Part shown: positions 41,982 to 51,286 of the stretch, one piece after another
Position numbering within the stretch: position 1 is the stretch's first letter
How the letters are laid out: every line of letters begins with the position of its first letter
From: an uncultured Clostridia bacterium
GTDB lineage: Bacteria > Bacillota > Clostridia > Oscillospirales > Ruminococcaceae
Length of the DNA stretch: 64,000 nt
Assembly (NCBI GenBank): GCA_944385905.1
Contig: CALWZA010000008.1
Location: 1-64,000, forward strand
Direction: 5' to 3'
Notes under the pieces: model-generated
What the model was told of the DNA's origin: nothing
Database searches by the model: none
What the model saw: only the letters and a program-made list of their open reading frames with translations
Program-made: the position numbers and the translations under genes

Positions 41982-42908
41982 ATGCCAATAAGAATCCCGG
42001 ATAATCTTCCGGCGTATCAGACTTTATTAAATGAAAATATATTTGTAATGAGAAATGACAGGGCGGAGCACCAGGATATCCGTCCTCTGAGAGTAGCTAT
42101 TTTAAACCTTATGCCGACAAAGATAGAAACCGAAACGCAGTTTCTGAGGCTTTTGTCAAATACGCCGTTGCATGTTGACGTTGAACTTATCCACATGGGC
42201 AGCCATATTTCAAAAACCACGTCCGCGTCACACCTGCTCAAGTTTTACAAAACCTATGACGACGTTAAAGATGAAAAGTTTGACGGTCTTATAATTACAG
42301 GCGCGCCGGTTGAAATGTTGCCTTTTGAAGATGTCGATTATTGGGAAGAGCTTTGCAAAGTGTTTGAGTGGTCAAAATCAAACATCTATTCTACTATACA
42401 TGTCTGCTGGGGGGCTCAGGCAGGGCTCTATTACCATTACGGGATAAAAAAGCATTTGCTTGATGAAAAAATGTTTGGAATTTTCCCTCATAAAATACTT
42501 GTACCGAATCACCCTCTGCTCAAAGGGTTCGGAGACACATTTTTGGTTCCTCATTCGCGCCATACCGAAGTCAGATGTGAGGACATTGAGGCGGATCAGC
42601 GCCTTGAAATTTTGACAGAATCAGACATAAGCGGAGTACATATAGTTTCAAATAAAACCGACCGTCAGTTTTTTATCACCGGACACTCGGAATACGATCG
42701 GGATACGATTGCCAAGGAATATTTCAGAGACAAGGGAAAGGGGTTGCCTATACATATTCCGTATAATTATTTTCCTGATGATGACGACAAAAAAATCCCG
42801 GTGTTTAACTGGTGCTGCTACGCAAATCTGATGTTTTCAAACTGGCTCAACTACTGTGTATATCAGCAGACTCCGTTCAATCTTGATGAGCTTGAGCCGA
42901 TAAAATAA
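41982..42908 (+). CDS. metAA: Homoserine O-acetyltransferase (MetA family)
   Basis: This 308-residue enzyme starts methionine synthesis by acylating homoserine. Family motifs are [31 protein letters not shown], and the nucleophile region [15 protein letters not shown] with Cys142. Residue 111 is Glu (in [11 protein letters not shown]); MetA enzymes with Glu111 use acetyl-CoA while those with Gly use succinyl-CoA, so acetylation is predicted. It is monocistronic with its own promoter and terminator. Confidence 0.92.
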   Translation: MPIRIPDNLPAYQTLLNENIFVMRNDRAEHQDIRPLRVAILNLMPTKIETETQFLRLLSNTPLHVDVELIHMGSHISKTTSASHLLKFYKTYDDVKDEKFDGLIITGAPVEMLPFEDVDYWEELCKVFEWSKSNIYSTIHVCWGAQAGLYYHYGIKKHLLDEKMFGIFPHKILVPNHPLLKGFGDTFLVPHSRHTEVRCEDIEADQRLEILTESDISGVHIVSNKTDRQFFITGHSEYDRDTIAKEYFRDKGKGLPIHIPYNYFPDDDDKKIPVFNWCCYANLMFSNWLNYCVYQQTPFNLDELEPIK

Positions 42909-42936
42909 TCCATAGTGTTCAAATAATAACCGTATG

Positions 42937-42985
42937 AAAAAGCCTTGTCAGCATTTTAAAAGTGCTGGCAAAGGCTCTTTTTTTA
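42937..42985 (+). terminator. Intrinsic terminator of metA
   Basis: Long stem AGCCTTGTCAGCA with TGCTGGCAAAGGCT, then TTTTTTTA. Confidence 0.88.
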
Positions 42986-42999
42986 TTAAAACGGTAACA

Positions 43000-43028
43000 A
43001 ACCGGTTAAAAATTACTTCAAACCGGTT
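43000..43028 (+). promoter_or_regulatory. Twin AACCGGTT palindromes upstream of the deacetylase promoter
   Basis: Perfect 8-bp palindromes at 43000-43007 and 43021-43028, 21 bp start to start (two helical turns), with an additional ACGGTAAC half-site-like stretch just upstream. They lie 19-47 nt before the -35 box and look like operator sites. Confidence 0.65.
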
Positions 43029-43046
43029 ACAGTTTGGGTGCGGCTA

Positions 43047-43075
43047 TTGATTTTAAAAATCATCGGATTTATACT
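43047..43075 (+). promoter_or_regulatory. Promoter of the polysaccharide deacetylase gene
   Basis: TTGATT at 43047-43052, 17-nt spacer, TATACT at 43070-43075. Confidence 0.75.
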
Positions 43076-43150
43076 TGAATCATGAAAAAAAGATATATAT
43101 AGATTTTTTTCGTCAGAAGCCGTAAGTTGAGCTAAAGGAGGCGTCATATT

Positions 43151-44101
43151 ATGAAACACAAATTCAGAATCGATTTTATCGCTCTTGTCGTTCTGCTGTC
43201 CTTTTTTGCCGGATGTGACGGAACTTTTTCCCTTACAAAGCCGATTACAGACCCCCCGGTTTCAACTGCGACAGACGAGGAATATCGCGGCGAAGTTACG
43301 TACTCTCAGACCTCAGATACAGACACAGGCAATAACGATTCACAGAGTATAACGAGCGCTTCGGAAGAAATATCTGAAAAAACCGCTGAGGAAACCGAGG
43401 CAATAACAGAAGTGCAGACTGACGCTTCCGAGCCTGTGGAAATTTCAAACGCAACGGTGGAATCGGGAAGCAAAACAGTATATTTGACTTTCGACGACGG
43501 CCCCAGCGGTAAATATTCCGCTCAGATACTTGACATTTTAGAGGAGCGCGGCATTAAAGCGACATTTTTCACATTGGGAACTTATGTCGATAGAAACCCG
43601 GAAATAGTAAAGAGAATGAAAGACGAGGGGCACATGGTCGGCTGTCATACATACTCTCACGATTACTCTTCGGTATATTCCGGGGCGGAGGGGTTTAAAA
43701 ATGAAATTAAAATGTGGGAATCATCAATGGAAAAAGCTTTGGGAAGCATTCCGGAGGAAAAGCTTTTCAGGTTTCCCGGCGGTTCCGTGAGTAAAGAAAC
43801 AGGCTATGCCAAGGAAATTCTATTCGGGATGGGATATAAGGGCTTTGACTGGAACGCTGTCAGCAACGACTGCCTTTTAAGCTCAAAGCCGGAAGATATG
43901 ACCGATGAAGAATATCTCAAGGACAGCCTGATATCATCGCTGGAATACAGTTTTAATCTTAAAACAAGCCCTCATATAATTTTGATGCATGAGACATATT
44001 TTCAGACTGTTGAAATGCTTGAATGGACTATTGATTATCTGACAGATCAGGGCTGCTCGTTCGGCACTCTTGATCAGCTTGACTCTTCGTGGTATTTTTA
44101 G
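43151..44101 (+). CDS. Polysaccharide deacetylase lipoprotein (NodB domain)
   Basis: This 316-residue lipoprotein (lipobox FAGC, Cys22) has an acidic Thr/Glu-rich stalk (residues 30-110) and a NodB/CE4 deacetylase domain. Catalytic and metal motifs are YLTFDDGPSG (Asp pair), HTYSHDYSS (His-His), RFPGGSVS and ILMHETYF. It should remove N-acetyl groups from peptidoglycan or another surface glycan at the outer membrane face. An AAAGGAGG site precedes the ATG. The promoter carries twin palindromes, suggesting specific regulation. Confidence 0.92.
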   Translation: MKHKFRIDFIALVVLLSFFAGCDGTFSLTKPITDPPVSTATDEEYRGEVTYSQTSDTDTGNNDSQSITSASEEISEKTAEETEAITEVQTDASEPVEISNATVESGSKTVYLTFDDGPSGKYSAQILDILEERGIKATFFTLGTYVDRNPEIVKRMKDEGHMVGCHTYSHDYSSVYSGAEGFKNEIKMWESSMEKALGSIPEEKLFRFPGGSVSKETGYAKEILFGMGYKGFDWNAVSNDCLLSSKPEDMTDEEYLKDSLISSLEYSFNLKTSPHIILMHETYFQTVEMLEWTIDYLTDQGCSFGTLDQLDSSWYF

Positions 44102-44151
44102 CTTCTGTAATATAAGTTTTATCTGCAGTCATTTTGCAGACTGCCATAAAC

Positions 44152-44185
44152 AAAAAGACCGAATGTGTATACACTCGGTCTTTTT
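44152..44185. terminator. Bidirectional terminator between deacetylase and tRNA-Leu
   Basis: Inverted repeat AAAAAGACCGA with TCGGTCTTTTT, usable on both strands by the convergent genes. Confidence 0.9.
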
Positions 44186-44187
44186 GT

Positions 44188-44274
44188 TGGTGCCGCTAAC
44201 CGGACTTGAACCGGTACGGATTTTACTCCGAGGGATTTTAAGTCCCTTGTGTCTGCCTATTCCACCACAGCGGC
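44188..44274 (-). tRNA. tRNA-Leu (anticodon TAA)
   Basis: An 87-nt class II tRNA. Acceptor GCCGCTG, anticodon loop CTTAAAA giving TAA, variable arm CTCGGAGTAAAATCCG, T-arm CCGGTTCAAGTCCGG, encoded CCA at 44188-44190 on the minus strand. Confidence 0.95.
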
Positions 44275-44287
44275 ATTACAGCTTAAT

Positions 44288-44316
44288 AGTATACCATGCT
44301 TTTTTAAAAAAGTCAA
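44288..44316 (-). promoter_or_regulatory. Promoter of tRNA-Leu
   Basis: Minus strand TTGACT (44311-44316), 17-nt spacer, TATACT (44288-44293). Confidence 0.85.
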
Positions 44317-44368
44317 TTATTTTTTGCTGTGCTTTAAATTAATTGCAAGAAAAAATCTTTTTATTGCT

Positions 44369-44397
44369 GTTGAAATTTATTAAAAGATAATGTATAA
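44369..44397 (+). promoter_or_regulatory. Promoter of glyA
   Basis: TTGAAA at 44369-44374, 17-nt spacer, TATAAT at 44392-44397. Confidence 0.85.
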
Positions 44398-44444
44398 TAT
44401 ACTTTAATGTACTGAAACAAGAGTAAGCGACGGAGGTAATGTTA

Positions 44445-45692
44445 ATGAAAATGATGGATACTATCGGATTTGTCGAGCAGTTTGACAAGGAAGTCGGCGA
44501 AGCGATGCAGAAGGAGCTTGCGAGACAAAGAAGAAATCTTGAGCTTATCGCAAGCGAGAATATCGTTTCACCGGCGGTTATGGCTGCAATGGGAACTGTT
44601 CTTACAAACAAGTATGCCGAGGGATATCCCGCAAAAAGATACTACGGCGGATGCGAGTGCGTTGATATAGTTGAAAATATCGCAAGAGACAGAGCCTGCA
44701 AGCTTTTCGGAGCTAATTTCGCGAACGTTCAGCCCCATTCGGGAGCGCAGGCCAACACGGCGGTTTATTTTGCGCTTTTAACTCCCGGAGATACTGTTAT
44801 GGGAATGAGCCTTGCCCACGGCGGACATCTTACCCACGGTTCGCCGGTAAACCTTTCGGGAAAATATTTCAATTTTGTACCCTATGGACTTAACGACGAC
44901 GGATTTATTGACTACGACGAGTGCGAAAGGCTCGCAAACGAGCATAAGCCAAAGCTTATCGTAGCCGGAGCGTCGGCGTACCCGAGAATAATCGACTTTG
45001 AAAGGATTGCAAAAATAGCAAAGAGCGTCGGCGCTTATTTCATGGTTGATATGGCGCATATCGCAGGACTTGTCGCGGCAGGACTCCATCCGTCGCCGGT
45101 TCCTTATGCCGACGTTGTTACATCAACTACCCACAAAACACTCAGAGGTCCGCGAGGAGGCTTGATTCTCACAAACGACGAGGAGCTTGCCAAGAAAATT
45201 GACAAGGCTATTTTTCCCGGAACTCAGGGAGGACCTCTTATGCACGTAATCGCATCAAAGGCAGTTTGCTTCGGAGAAGCGCTTAAGCCTGAGTTTAAGG
45301 AATACCAGAGAAAGATAATTGAAAACTGCGCGGCTTTGGCTCACGAGCTTGTAAACAAGGGATTTAAGCTTGTTTCGTCGGGAACTGACAATCACCTTAT
45401 GCTCGTTGATCTTCAGCCGTTTAACATCACGGGAAAAGAGTTTGAAAAGCGTCTTGACGAGGTTTATATAACAGTCAATAAAAACGCAATTCCGAACGAC
45501 CCGCAGAGTCCGTTCATAACAAGCGGAATCAGAGTCGGAACAGCAGCTGTAACAAGCAGGGGACTGGGCGTTGAGGACATGAAGAAAATAGCCGAGTTTA
45601 TGTATCTTGCGGCAACTGACTTTGAAAACAGCGCAGATAAAATCCGTGAGGGCGTAAACGAAATCTGCGGAAAGTATCCGCTTTACGAGTAA
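44445..45692 (+). CDS. glyA: Serine hydroxymethyltransferase
   Basis: About 415 residues. This PLP enzyme interconverts serine and glycine with tetrahydrofolate. Motifs include [44 protein letters not shown], and the PLP lysine in [14 protein letters not shown]. The start at 44445 is preferred because GGAGG lies 9 nt upstream; the ATG at 44439 is only 3 nt from it. It has its own promoter; the inverted repeat after it lacks a T-tract. Confidence 0.95.
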   Translation: MKMMDTIGFVEQFDKEVGEAMQKELARQRRNLELIASENIVSPAVMAAMGTVLTNKYAEGYPAKRYYGGCECVDIVENIARDRACKLFGANFANVQPHSGAQANTAVYFALLTPGDTVMGMSLAHGGHLTHGSPVNLSGKYFNFVPYGLNDDGFIDYDECERLANEHKPKLIVAGASAYPRIIDFERIAKIAKSVGAYFMVDMAHIAGLVAAGLHPSPVPYADVVTSTTHKTLRGPRGGLILTNDEELAKKIDKAIFPGTQGGPLMHVIASKAVCFGEALKPEFKEYQRKIIENCAALAHELVNKGFKLVSSGTDNHLMLVDLQPFNITGKEFEKRLDEVYITVNKNAIPNDPQSPFITSGIRVGTAAVTSRGLGVEDMKKIAEFMYLAATDFENSADKIREGVNEICGKYPLYE

Positions 45693-45707
45693 TTTTATAT
45701 AATAAAA

Positions 45708-45744
45708 ACAGCCACGAAACCCTATAAGCAGGTTTTGTGGCTGT
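45708..45744 (+). terminator. Hairpin after glyA without a T-tract
   Basis: Stem ACAGCCACGAAACC with GGTTTTGTGGCTGT. The lack of Ts after it makes termination uncertain, so rarA could be co-transcribed. Confidence 0.5.
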
Positions 45745-45777
45745 ATTCAAAAAACAGAAGCTAAGGAGCTGAGGAAT

Positions 45778-47052
45778 ATGCAAAAACCGCTTGCCGACAG
45801 AATACGTCCGAAAACGCTCGACGATATCGTGGGGCAAAAGCATCTGCTCGGAAAAGGCAAACCGCTCCGCAGGATTATAGAGAGCGGAAATATTCCGAAT
45901 ATGATTTTCTACGGTTCTTCGGGAATAGGCAAAACAACGGTTGCGAGGATAATTGCAGACAATACGAATTTAAAGATGTATAAGCTCAACGGCACGACAG
46001 CTTCGGTTTCCGATATTAAAGATGTAATTTCCGAAACCGAGACTTTTGAGGGGTACAACGGCATATTGCTTTATCTTGACGAGATTCAGTATCTCAATAA
46101 AAAGCAGCAGCAGTCTTTGCTTGAATACATAGAAAACGGAAAAATCACTCTGATAAGCTCAACCACCGAAAATCCTTATTTTTATGTGTACAACGCCATT
46201 ATAAGCCGTTCAACTGTTTTTGAGTTTCTGCCTGTAAGCCCCGATGAAATAATGCCTGCCGTTGAAAGAGCTTTTCGGATTATGGCGCAGGACTACGGAC
46301 TTGAGCTTGAGCTTGAGGACGGAGTTTCCGAGTATATATCAAGAGGGTGCGGAGGCGATGTAAGAAAGTCGATAAATACCGTCGAGCTTTGCGTACTTTC
46401 CGCCGACAACGACGGCAAAACCCTCAGAGTAGGGCTTGACGCTGTAAAGCTTTTGACTCAGAGAAGCAATATGCGTTATGACAGAGACGGAGACGAGCAC
46501 TATAATATACTTTCGGCGCTTCAGAAATCAATAAGAGGCTCCGATGAAAACGCCGCTTTGCACTATGCCGCGAGACTTATGGAGGCGGGAGATATTATTT
46601 CCCTTTCACGAAGGCTTCTTGTCATAGCTTCGGAGGATATAGGACTTGCCTATCCGCAGGCAATATCAATAGTTAAAGCTTGTGTTGACAGCGCAATGCA
46701 GCTCGGACTTCCTGAGGCGAGGCTCCCTCTCGCGCAGGCGGTGATTCTGCTTGCGACCTCTCCGAAATCAAACAGCGGCATATGCGCAATAGACGCCGCG
46801 ATTGAGGATATAAGAAAAGGAAACGCAGGAGATATCCCTCTGCATCTGCAGGACGGGCATTACAGCGGCGCTCAGAAGCTCGGAAAGGCTCAGGGATATA
46901 AGTATCCGCACAGCTTTCCGAACAGCTATGTCGAGCAGCAGTATCTGCCCGACAATTTAAAGGACAGAAAATATTACCGCTTCGGCGAAAACAAAACCGA
47001 GCAGACGGCAAAGGTATATTGGGATAAAATAAAGTCCGGCGAAAAAAAGTAA
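45778..47052 (+). CDS. rarA: Replication-associated recombination protein A (MgsA/RarA AAA+ ATPase)
   Basis: This 424-residue AAA+ ATPase is related to clamp loaders and acts at stalled replication forks. It has PLADRIRPKTLDDIVGQKHLLG, Walker A GSSGIGKTT, Walker B LLYLDEIQYLNK, a sensor region STTENP and the MgsA C-terminal domain (ASEDIGLAYPQA, later LPDNLKDRKYYRFGENKTEQ). The GGAGCTGAGG ribosome binding site lies near the ATG. It ends 19 nt from a convergent gene. Confidence 0.94.
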   Translation: MQKPLADRIRPKTLDDIVGQKHLLGKGKPLRRIIESGNIPNMIFYGSSGIGKTTVARIIADNTNLKMYKLNGTTASVSDIKDVISETETFEGYNGILLYLDEIQYLNKKQQQSLLEYIENGKITLISSTTENPYFYVYNAIISRSTVFEFLPVSPDEIMPAVERAFRIMAQDYGLELELEDGVSEYISRGCGGDVRKSINTVELCVLSADNDGKTLRVGLDAVKLLTQRSNMRYDRDGDEHYNILSALQKSIRGSDENAALHYAARLMEAGDIISLSRRLLVIASEDIGLAYPQAISIVKACVDSAMQLGLPEARLPLAQAVILLATSPKSNSGICAIDAAIEDIRKGNAGDIPLHLQDGHYSGAQKLGKAQGYKYPHSFPNSYVEQQYLPDNLKDRKYYRFGENKTEQTAKVYWDKIKSGEKK

Positions 47053-47071
47053 AGTCGGGTCAAAAAGATTT

Positions 47072-47992
47072 TTAAAATTCTGAAACGACAGTCTTTAAAC
47101 TTTCTGGCGGCGAATATACCCACTGCTTTATTTCAGGACCGTCAATGAAATATTTTGGCGGAATGCGCTTTGATGGCGCTTCGAAAACGTCAACGATTAT
47201 AAGCTTGACTTTCATTTTTTCTGGGATAATTGCCTTGATGAAAACACTTGCGCTCTGACCGACGAAAACACCTTCGCGCGGTTCAGCAAGGCCGGCGAGA
47301 TTGGGCGCGAGCTCAATAAACTCTCCGTAGCTTTCAACGCTTCTGATAATTCCGCTCACGGTTTCGCCGACATGAAAAAGCGAGGCGTTTTCCTCCCATG
47401 TGCCCAAAAGCTCCTTGTGAGAAAGGCAAACCCGCCTGCCTTCAACCGACTTTATAATTACATTTATGTTGTCGCCAACGCAAAACCTGTCGGAAGGGTG
47501 GGAGATTCTCGAAACTGAAATTGCGTCGATAGGAATTAAAGACGGGATACCGCAGCCTATATCGACAAAGCTTCCGAATTGCTCAAGATGAGTGACGACA
47601 GCGGGAATTATGTCGCCGCTTTGAAGCTGTGATATGTACTCTTCAAGACATTCCTCCTGGGCGGCTTTCCTTGACAAAACTGCGACCTTTTCACCGTTTT
47701 CTCCCGGAGCAATCCCAGAAACCTTAAAGCAAACGGGCTTGTTGACCCTTGAAATAATGGCTATATCGCGTGTGCTTCCGTCGTCAATGCCTAAAGCCGC
47801 TTCTTCTCTCGGAATAATACCTTTCATGCAGGGAAGGTCGATAATGAGGTTGTGGTCCTTGTCGCACATCCGCACAACTCCCTCAAGTATTGAGCTTCTC
47901 AGAAACGCGTCTCTGAGACCCGCTTCGGAGGATACAGCGGTTAAGTTTTCGTTAGTAGCTATAAGTTTTCCTTCGGTATAATATTTCTTCAT
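47072..47992 (-). CDS. S1 RNA-binding domain protein
   Basis: About 306 residues. It contains three S1-like repeats: a degenerate one (residues about 30-110), then IIPAVVTHLEQFGSFVDIGCGIPSLIPI, then HVGETVSGIIRSVESYGEFIELAPNLAGL. It resembles clostridial RpsA-like proteins and may bind mRNA or ribosomes. The ATG at 47992 has AAAGGA 12 nt upstream; the longer frame would need a TTG at 48013. The gene converges with rarA, and 235 nt separate it from the divergent cysteine desulfurase. Confidence 0.82.
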   Translation of the reverse strand: MKKYYTEGKLIATNENLTAVSSEAGLRDAFLRSSILEGVVRMCDKDHNLIIDLPCMKGIIPREEAALGIDDGSTRDIAIISRVNKPVCFKVSGIAPGENGEKVAVLSRKAAQEECLEEYISQLQSGDIIPAVVTHLEQFGSFVDIGCGIPSLIPIDAISVSRISHPSDRFCVGDNINVIIKSVEGRRVCLSHKELLGTWEENASLFHVGETVSGIIRSVESYGEFIELAPNLAGLAEPREGVFVGQSASVFIKAIIPEKMKVKLIIVDVFEAPSKRIPPKYFIDGPEIKQWVYSPPESLKTVVSEF

Positions 47993-48122
47993 TTTTTCAG
48001 CCGTTCCTTTCAAACCTACGGTTTATTTCTTTAAATATCTATGCTTGCGCATGACAAGGTATTCAAAAAAATGAAAGTTGACCGAGCCGTTTTTGCAGTT
48101 TAAGCGAAAACGGCTTTAACTA

Positions 48123-48151
48123 TTGAAAAAAACACATATCGGTGATATAAT
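48123..48151 (+). promoter_or_regulatory. Promoter of the cysteine desulfurase-thiI operon
   Basis: TTGAAA at 48123-48128, 17-nt spacer, TATAAT at 48146-48151. A hairpin (AGCCGTTTT with AAAACGGCT, 48085-48115) lies just upstream. Confidence 0.82.
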
Positions 48152-48263
48152 TAAACTGAAAAAATATACGAATTAAGTCGAACGGACAAAAATTCCTGAA
48201 AATTGTCACGCCGATTTCACATAAAGCATTTAAAATCAGTGCAAAGGAATGAAAATCTGCAAA

Positions 48264-49397
48264 ATGATATATCTTGATAATTCCTCAACTACAAAGCCGT
48301 GCAAAGAGGCGGTTGAGGCAATAGTTTCCGCACTTTCGGAAGATTTCGGCAATCCGTCAAGCCTTCACAGGCTCGGAATAACCTCAGAAAGCATAATCAC
48401 CTCGGCAAGAAAGTCAGTAGCCTCAGCTCTCGGATGCGATGTAAGCAGCGTTTACTTTACGTCCGGAGCTACAGAGAGCAACAACACCGTTGTTTTCGGA
48501 GTGGCAGAAGGGCTTGGAAAGAGAAAAAAGCGCATAGTTACAACATCGGTAGAGCATCCGTCAGTCGCGGAGCCGATATCAAAGCTTGAAAAAGCAGGCT
48601 TTGAGGTAATAAGAGTGTCGCCCGATGAAAACGGCGAGATAACTGCTGAAAGCATTGTTGCAGCAGTTGATGAAAACACCTGTCTTGTAAGCTGTATGTA
48701 CGTTAATAATGAAACCGGATATATTCTGCCGATAGCAGAGGCTTTCGCGAAAATAAAAAGGCTTTATCCCGAAACCGTAACTCACTGCGACTGTGTTCAG
48801 GCGTTTATGAAAATCCCTGTAAACCCTAAATCTCTTCACGCCGACGCTGTATCGCTGAGCGCTCATAAAATTCACGGACCTAAAGGCATAGGAGCGCTGT
48901 ATGTTGCGAAAGGAACGAAAATAAAGCCGTTTATAGTCGGCGGAGGTCAGGAAAAGGGCTTTCGTTCGGGAACCGAATCGGTGCCGCTTATTGCGGGCTT
49001 CGGAGCGGCTGTAGATAAGCTTTCGCCGACAGTTTCCGGCAGACTTGAAACGGTAAGCGGTTTAAAAGCTCATCTTGTTTCGGCTGTCAGACAGCTTGAG
49101 GGAATCACGGTAAACTCTTCGGACAAATGTCTGCCGTATGTTGTGAGCATATCGGTGCCGAACATTAAAAGCGAAACGGCGCTTCATTTTTTAGAGCAGT
49201 ATGAAATATATGTATCAAGCGGATCGGCGTGTTCGAGAGGAAAGAAAAGCTCGGTTTTAAAGGAATTTAAAATACCCGACAAGCTCATAGATTCGACAAT
49301 CAGAATAAGTATGTGCGCGGAGAATACTCCCCAGGAGCTCGATGAGCTTGTAAGCAGGCTCGCGCTTGCTCAGGAAAAATTAGTAAAAATAAGATAA
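48264..49397 (+). CDS. Cysteine desulfurase (NifS/IscS family)
   Basis: About 377 residues. This PLP enzyme takes sulfur from cysteine. It has MIYLDNSSTTKP at the start, TSGATESNNTVVFG, TSVEHPS, DCVQAFMKIP, the PLP lysine in SLSAHKIHGPKG, and the active-site Cys in VSSGSACSRGKKSS. The ATG at 48264 is preferred to 48249 because the latter abuts AAAGGA. It lies 12 nt upstream of thiI, so sulfur delivery for 4-thiouridine (and thiazole) is the likely role. Confidence 0.93.
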   Translation: MIYLDNSSTTKPCKEAVEAIVSALSEDFGNPSSLHRLGITSESIITSARKSVASALGCDVSSVYFTSGATESNNTVVFGVAEGLGKRKKRIVTTSVEHPSVAEPISKLEKAGFEVIRVSPDENGEITAESIVAAVDENTCLVSCMYVNNETGYILPIAEAFAKIKRLYPETVTHCDCVQAFMKIPVNPKSLHADAVSLSAHKIHGPKGIGALYVAKGTKIKPFIVGGGQEKGFRSGTESVPLIAGFGAAVDKLSPTVSGRLETVSGLKAHLVSAVRQLEGITVNSSDKCLPYVVSISVPNIKSETALHFLEQYEIYVSSGSACSRGKKSSVLKEFKIPDKLIDSTIRISMCAENTPQELDELVSRLALAQEKLVKIR

Positions 49398-49409
49398 AGG
49401 GAATGTAAT

Positions 49410-50582
49410 ATGAAAGAAATAATACTTGCAAAGTACGGCGAAATCGCTCTTAAAGGGCTTAACAAGAATACTTTTGAGGACGTACTCATAAAAAATATAA
49501 AGCGCAGGCTCTCAGACCTTGAAGGAGTAAAGTACCATTCCGCGCAGTCAACACTGTATGTTGAAACCGCTCCCGAAGATACCGATACCGCTCTTGAAAG
49601 GCTGAAAAAAGTCTTCGGAATAGCGAAGCTGTGCAAAGCGGCGGTTTCCGAAAAGGATTTTGAGGATATATCTAAAGTGGCTATACTATATGCGGAAGAC
49701 GCTCTTTCGGAAGCTAAAACTTTTAAAGTAGACGCAAAAAGAGCAGACAAACACTTTCCAATGACATCTCCCGAAATAATGAGAGAGCTCGGCGGCAGGC
49801 TTTTGTCTTCATATCCGCACCTTGAGGTTGACGTTCACAATCCCGACGTTACGGTCACGGTTGAAATAAGAGAGGAAAACGCTTATATACACGCAAAGAA
49901 AATAGACGGAGCGGGCGGAATGCCTGTCGGAAGTTCGGGAAGAGCGCTTTTGCTTCTTTCGGGGGGACTTGATTCTCCTGTTGCCGGATATATGATGGCG
50001 AAAAGAGGCGTGCATATTTCCGCAATACATTTTGAAGCTCCTCCGTACACATCGGAAAGAGCGAGAATGAAGGTTGAGAGACTTGCGGTTAAAATGGCTG
50101 AATACTGCGGAATGATAAACTTCATGTGCGTTCCTTTCACCGAGATTCAGGAGAAAATCAGAGAACATTGTCCCGAAGAGCTGTTTACGATTATAATGCG
50201 CAGGATAATGATGGAGGTCGCTCAGAGGCTGGCTGTCCAAAAGGACTTGTCGGCACTTGTAACAGGAGAAAGCATAGCGCAGGTGGCAAGCCAGACTATG
50301 GCGGCAATGGTTTGCACCGACGCTGTGTGCAGAATGCCGGTTTTCAGACCGTGTATAGGCATGGATAAAATTGAGATTATTGAAATCGCAAGAAAAATAG
50401 GAACTTATGATATTTCAATCGAGCCGTATGAGGACTGCTGCACAGTGTTCACTCCCAGGCATCCGAAGACAAAGCCGGTTTTGGCGGACGTTGAGGCGGC
50501 GCAGGCTTTGTATGATTTTGAACCGCTGATACAAAAAGCAGTTGAGGAGACAAAAGCCTATACTCTTCATGCTGAAAAATAA
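49410..50582 (+). CDS. thiI: tRNA 4-thiouridine synthase ThiI
   Basis: This 390-residue protein has an N-terminal ferredoxin-like region and THUMP domain (KYGEIALKGLN to about residue 165) and a PP-loop ATPase domain with LLLSGGLDSPVAGY. C-terminal motifs are TGESIAQVASQT and EPYEDCCTVF. It adenylates U8 of tRNA and inserts sulfur from the upstream cysteine desulfurase. It lacks the C-terminal rhodanese domain of E. coli ThiI, as is usual in Firmicutes. Confidence 0.94.
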   Translation: MKEIILAKYGEIALKGLNKNTFEDVLIKNIKRRLSDLEGVKYHSAQSTLYVETAPEDTDTALERLKKVFGIAKLCKAAVSEKDFEDISKVAILYAEDALSEAKTFKVDAKRADKHFPMTSPEIMRELGGRLLSSYPHLEVDVHNPDVTVTVEIREENAYIHAKKIDGAGGMPVGSSGRALLLLSGGLDSPVAGYMMAKRGVHISAIHFEAPPYTSERARMKVERLAVKMAEYCGMINFMCVPFTEIQEKIREHCPEELFTIIMRRIMMEVAQRLAVQKDLSALVTGESIAQVASQTMAAMVCTDAVCRMPVFRPCIGMDKIEIIEIARKIGTYDISIEPYEDCCTVFTPRHPKTKPVLADVEAAQALYDFEPLIQKAVEETKAYTLHAEK

Positions 50583-50703
50583 AGAAGCTGATTTAAGGGA
50601 AAAACGCACGAAAATAACGGATAAAGCAAGAAATTTTACATGATTTATACAATGTAATGATATTTAAATATTGTATTTTATATACAAAAGGTATGGTCAA
50701 TAT

Positions 50704-51258
50704 ATGATAAAACACGCTACAAATAGTGACGAAATTGCTCAAAATGCCGATAATTCGGCGCTTGGGATTGACATTAAAGCTAAAAATGTTGTAAAATATT
50801 TGTCGGAAAAGGGTATGAAGCTTTGCTGCGCCGAGAGCTGTACCGGGGGACTGCTCTGTGCGGCGGTGACATCTGTTTCGGGCGCTTCAAATGTTTTTGA
50901 ACTCGGAATTGTTTCCTACTCAAACAGAATAAAGGCTTCCGAGCTTGGGGTATCGGAGGACACTTTAAACAGCTTTGGGGCTGTAAGCAGTCAAACCGCA
51001 GAGGAAATGGCTTTGGGAGCTTTGAGAAAATCCGGCGCCGATATCGCGGCTTCGGTAACGGGGATAGCCGGACCGACAGGCGGTACTGAGCATACACCGG
51101 TAGGTACGGTTTGGGTGTGCGTGACAGACGGCAAAAGGAACATAATTCGTGACCTTAAACTTTATGATGAGGCAAAAAAGGGCAGAGAAAAAGTAAGACT
51201 GAAAACTGTACAAAGAACGCTTGAAATGATTTCAGAGCTGTTAAACAGCAGAAAATGA
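50704..51258 (+). CDS. CinA C-terminal domain protein, nicotinamide-nucleotide amidase type
   Basis: About 184 residues. It corresponds to the C-terminal half of CinA (PncC domain): LCCAESCTGGLLCAAVTSVSGAS, FELGIVSYSNRIKASELGV, and SVTGIAGPTGGT. It may deamidate nicotinamide mononucleotide. The N-terminal molybdopterin-binding-like domain is absent. The start is set at 50704 with AAAAGG upstream; an in-frame ATG lies 33 bases earlier without a site. The sortase gene follows 28 nt later, so it may share a transcript. Confidence 0.87.
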   Translation: MIKHATNSDEIAQNADNSALGIDIKAKNVVKYLSEKGMKLCCAESCTGGLLCAAVTSVSGASNVFELGIVSYSNRIKASELGVSEDTLNSFGAVSSQTAEEMALGALRKSGADIAASVTGIAGPTGGTEHTPVGTVWVCVTDGKRNIIRDLKLYDEAKKGREKVRLKTVQRTLEMISELLNSRK

Positions 51259-51286
51259 TGCGCAGCGAAAGGAATGGTCATTAAAT

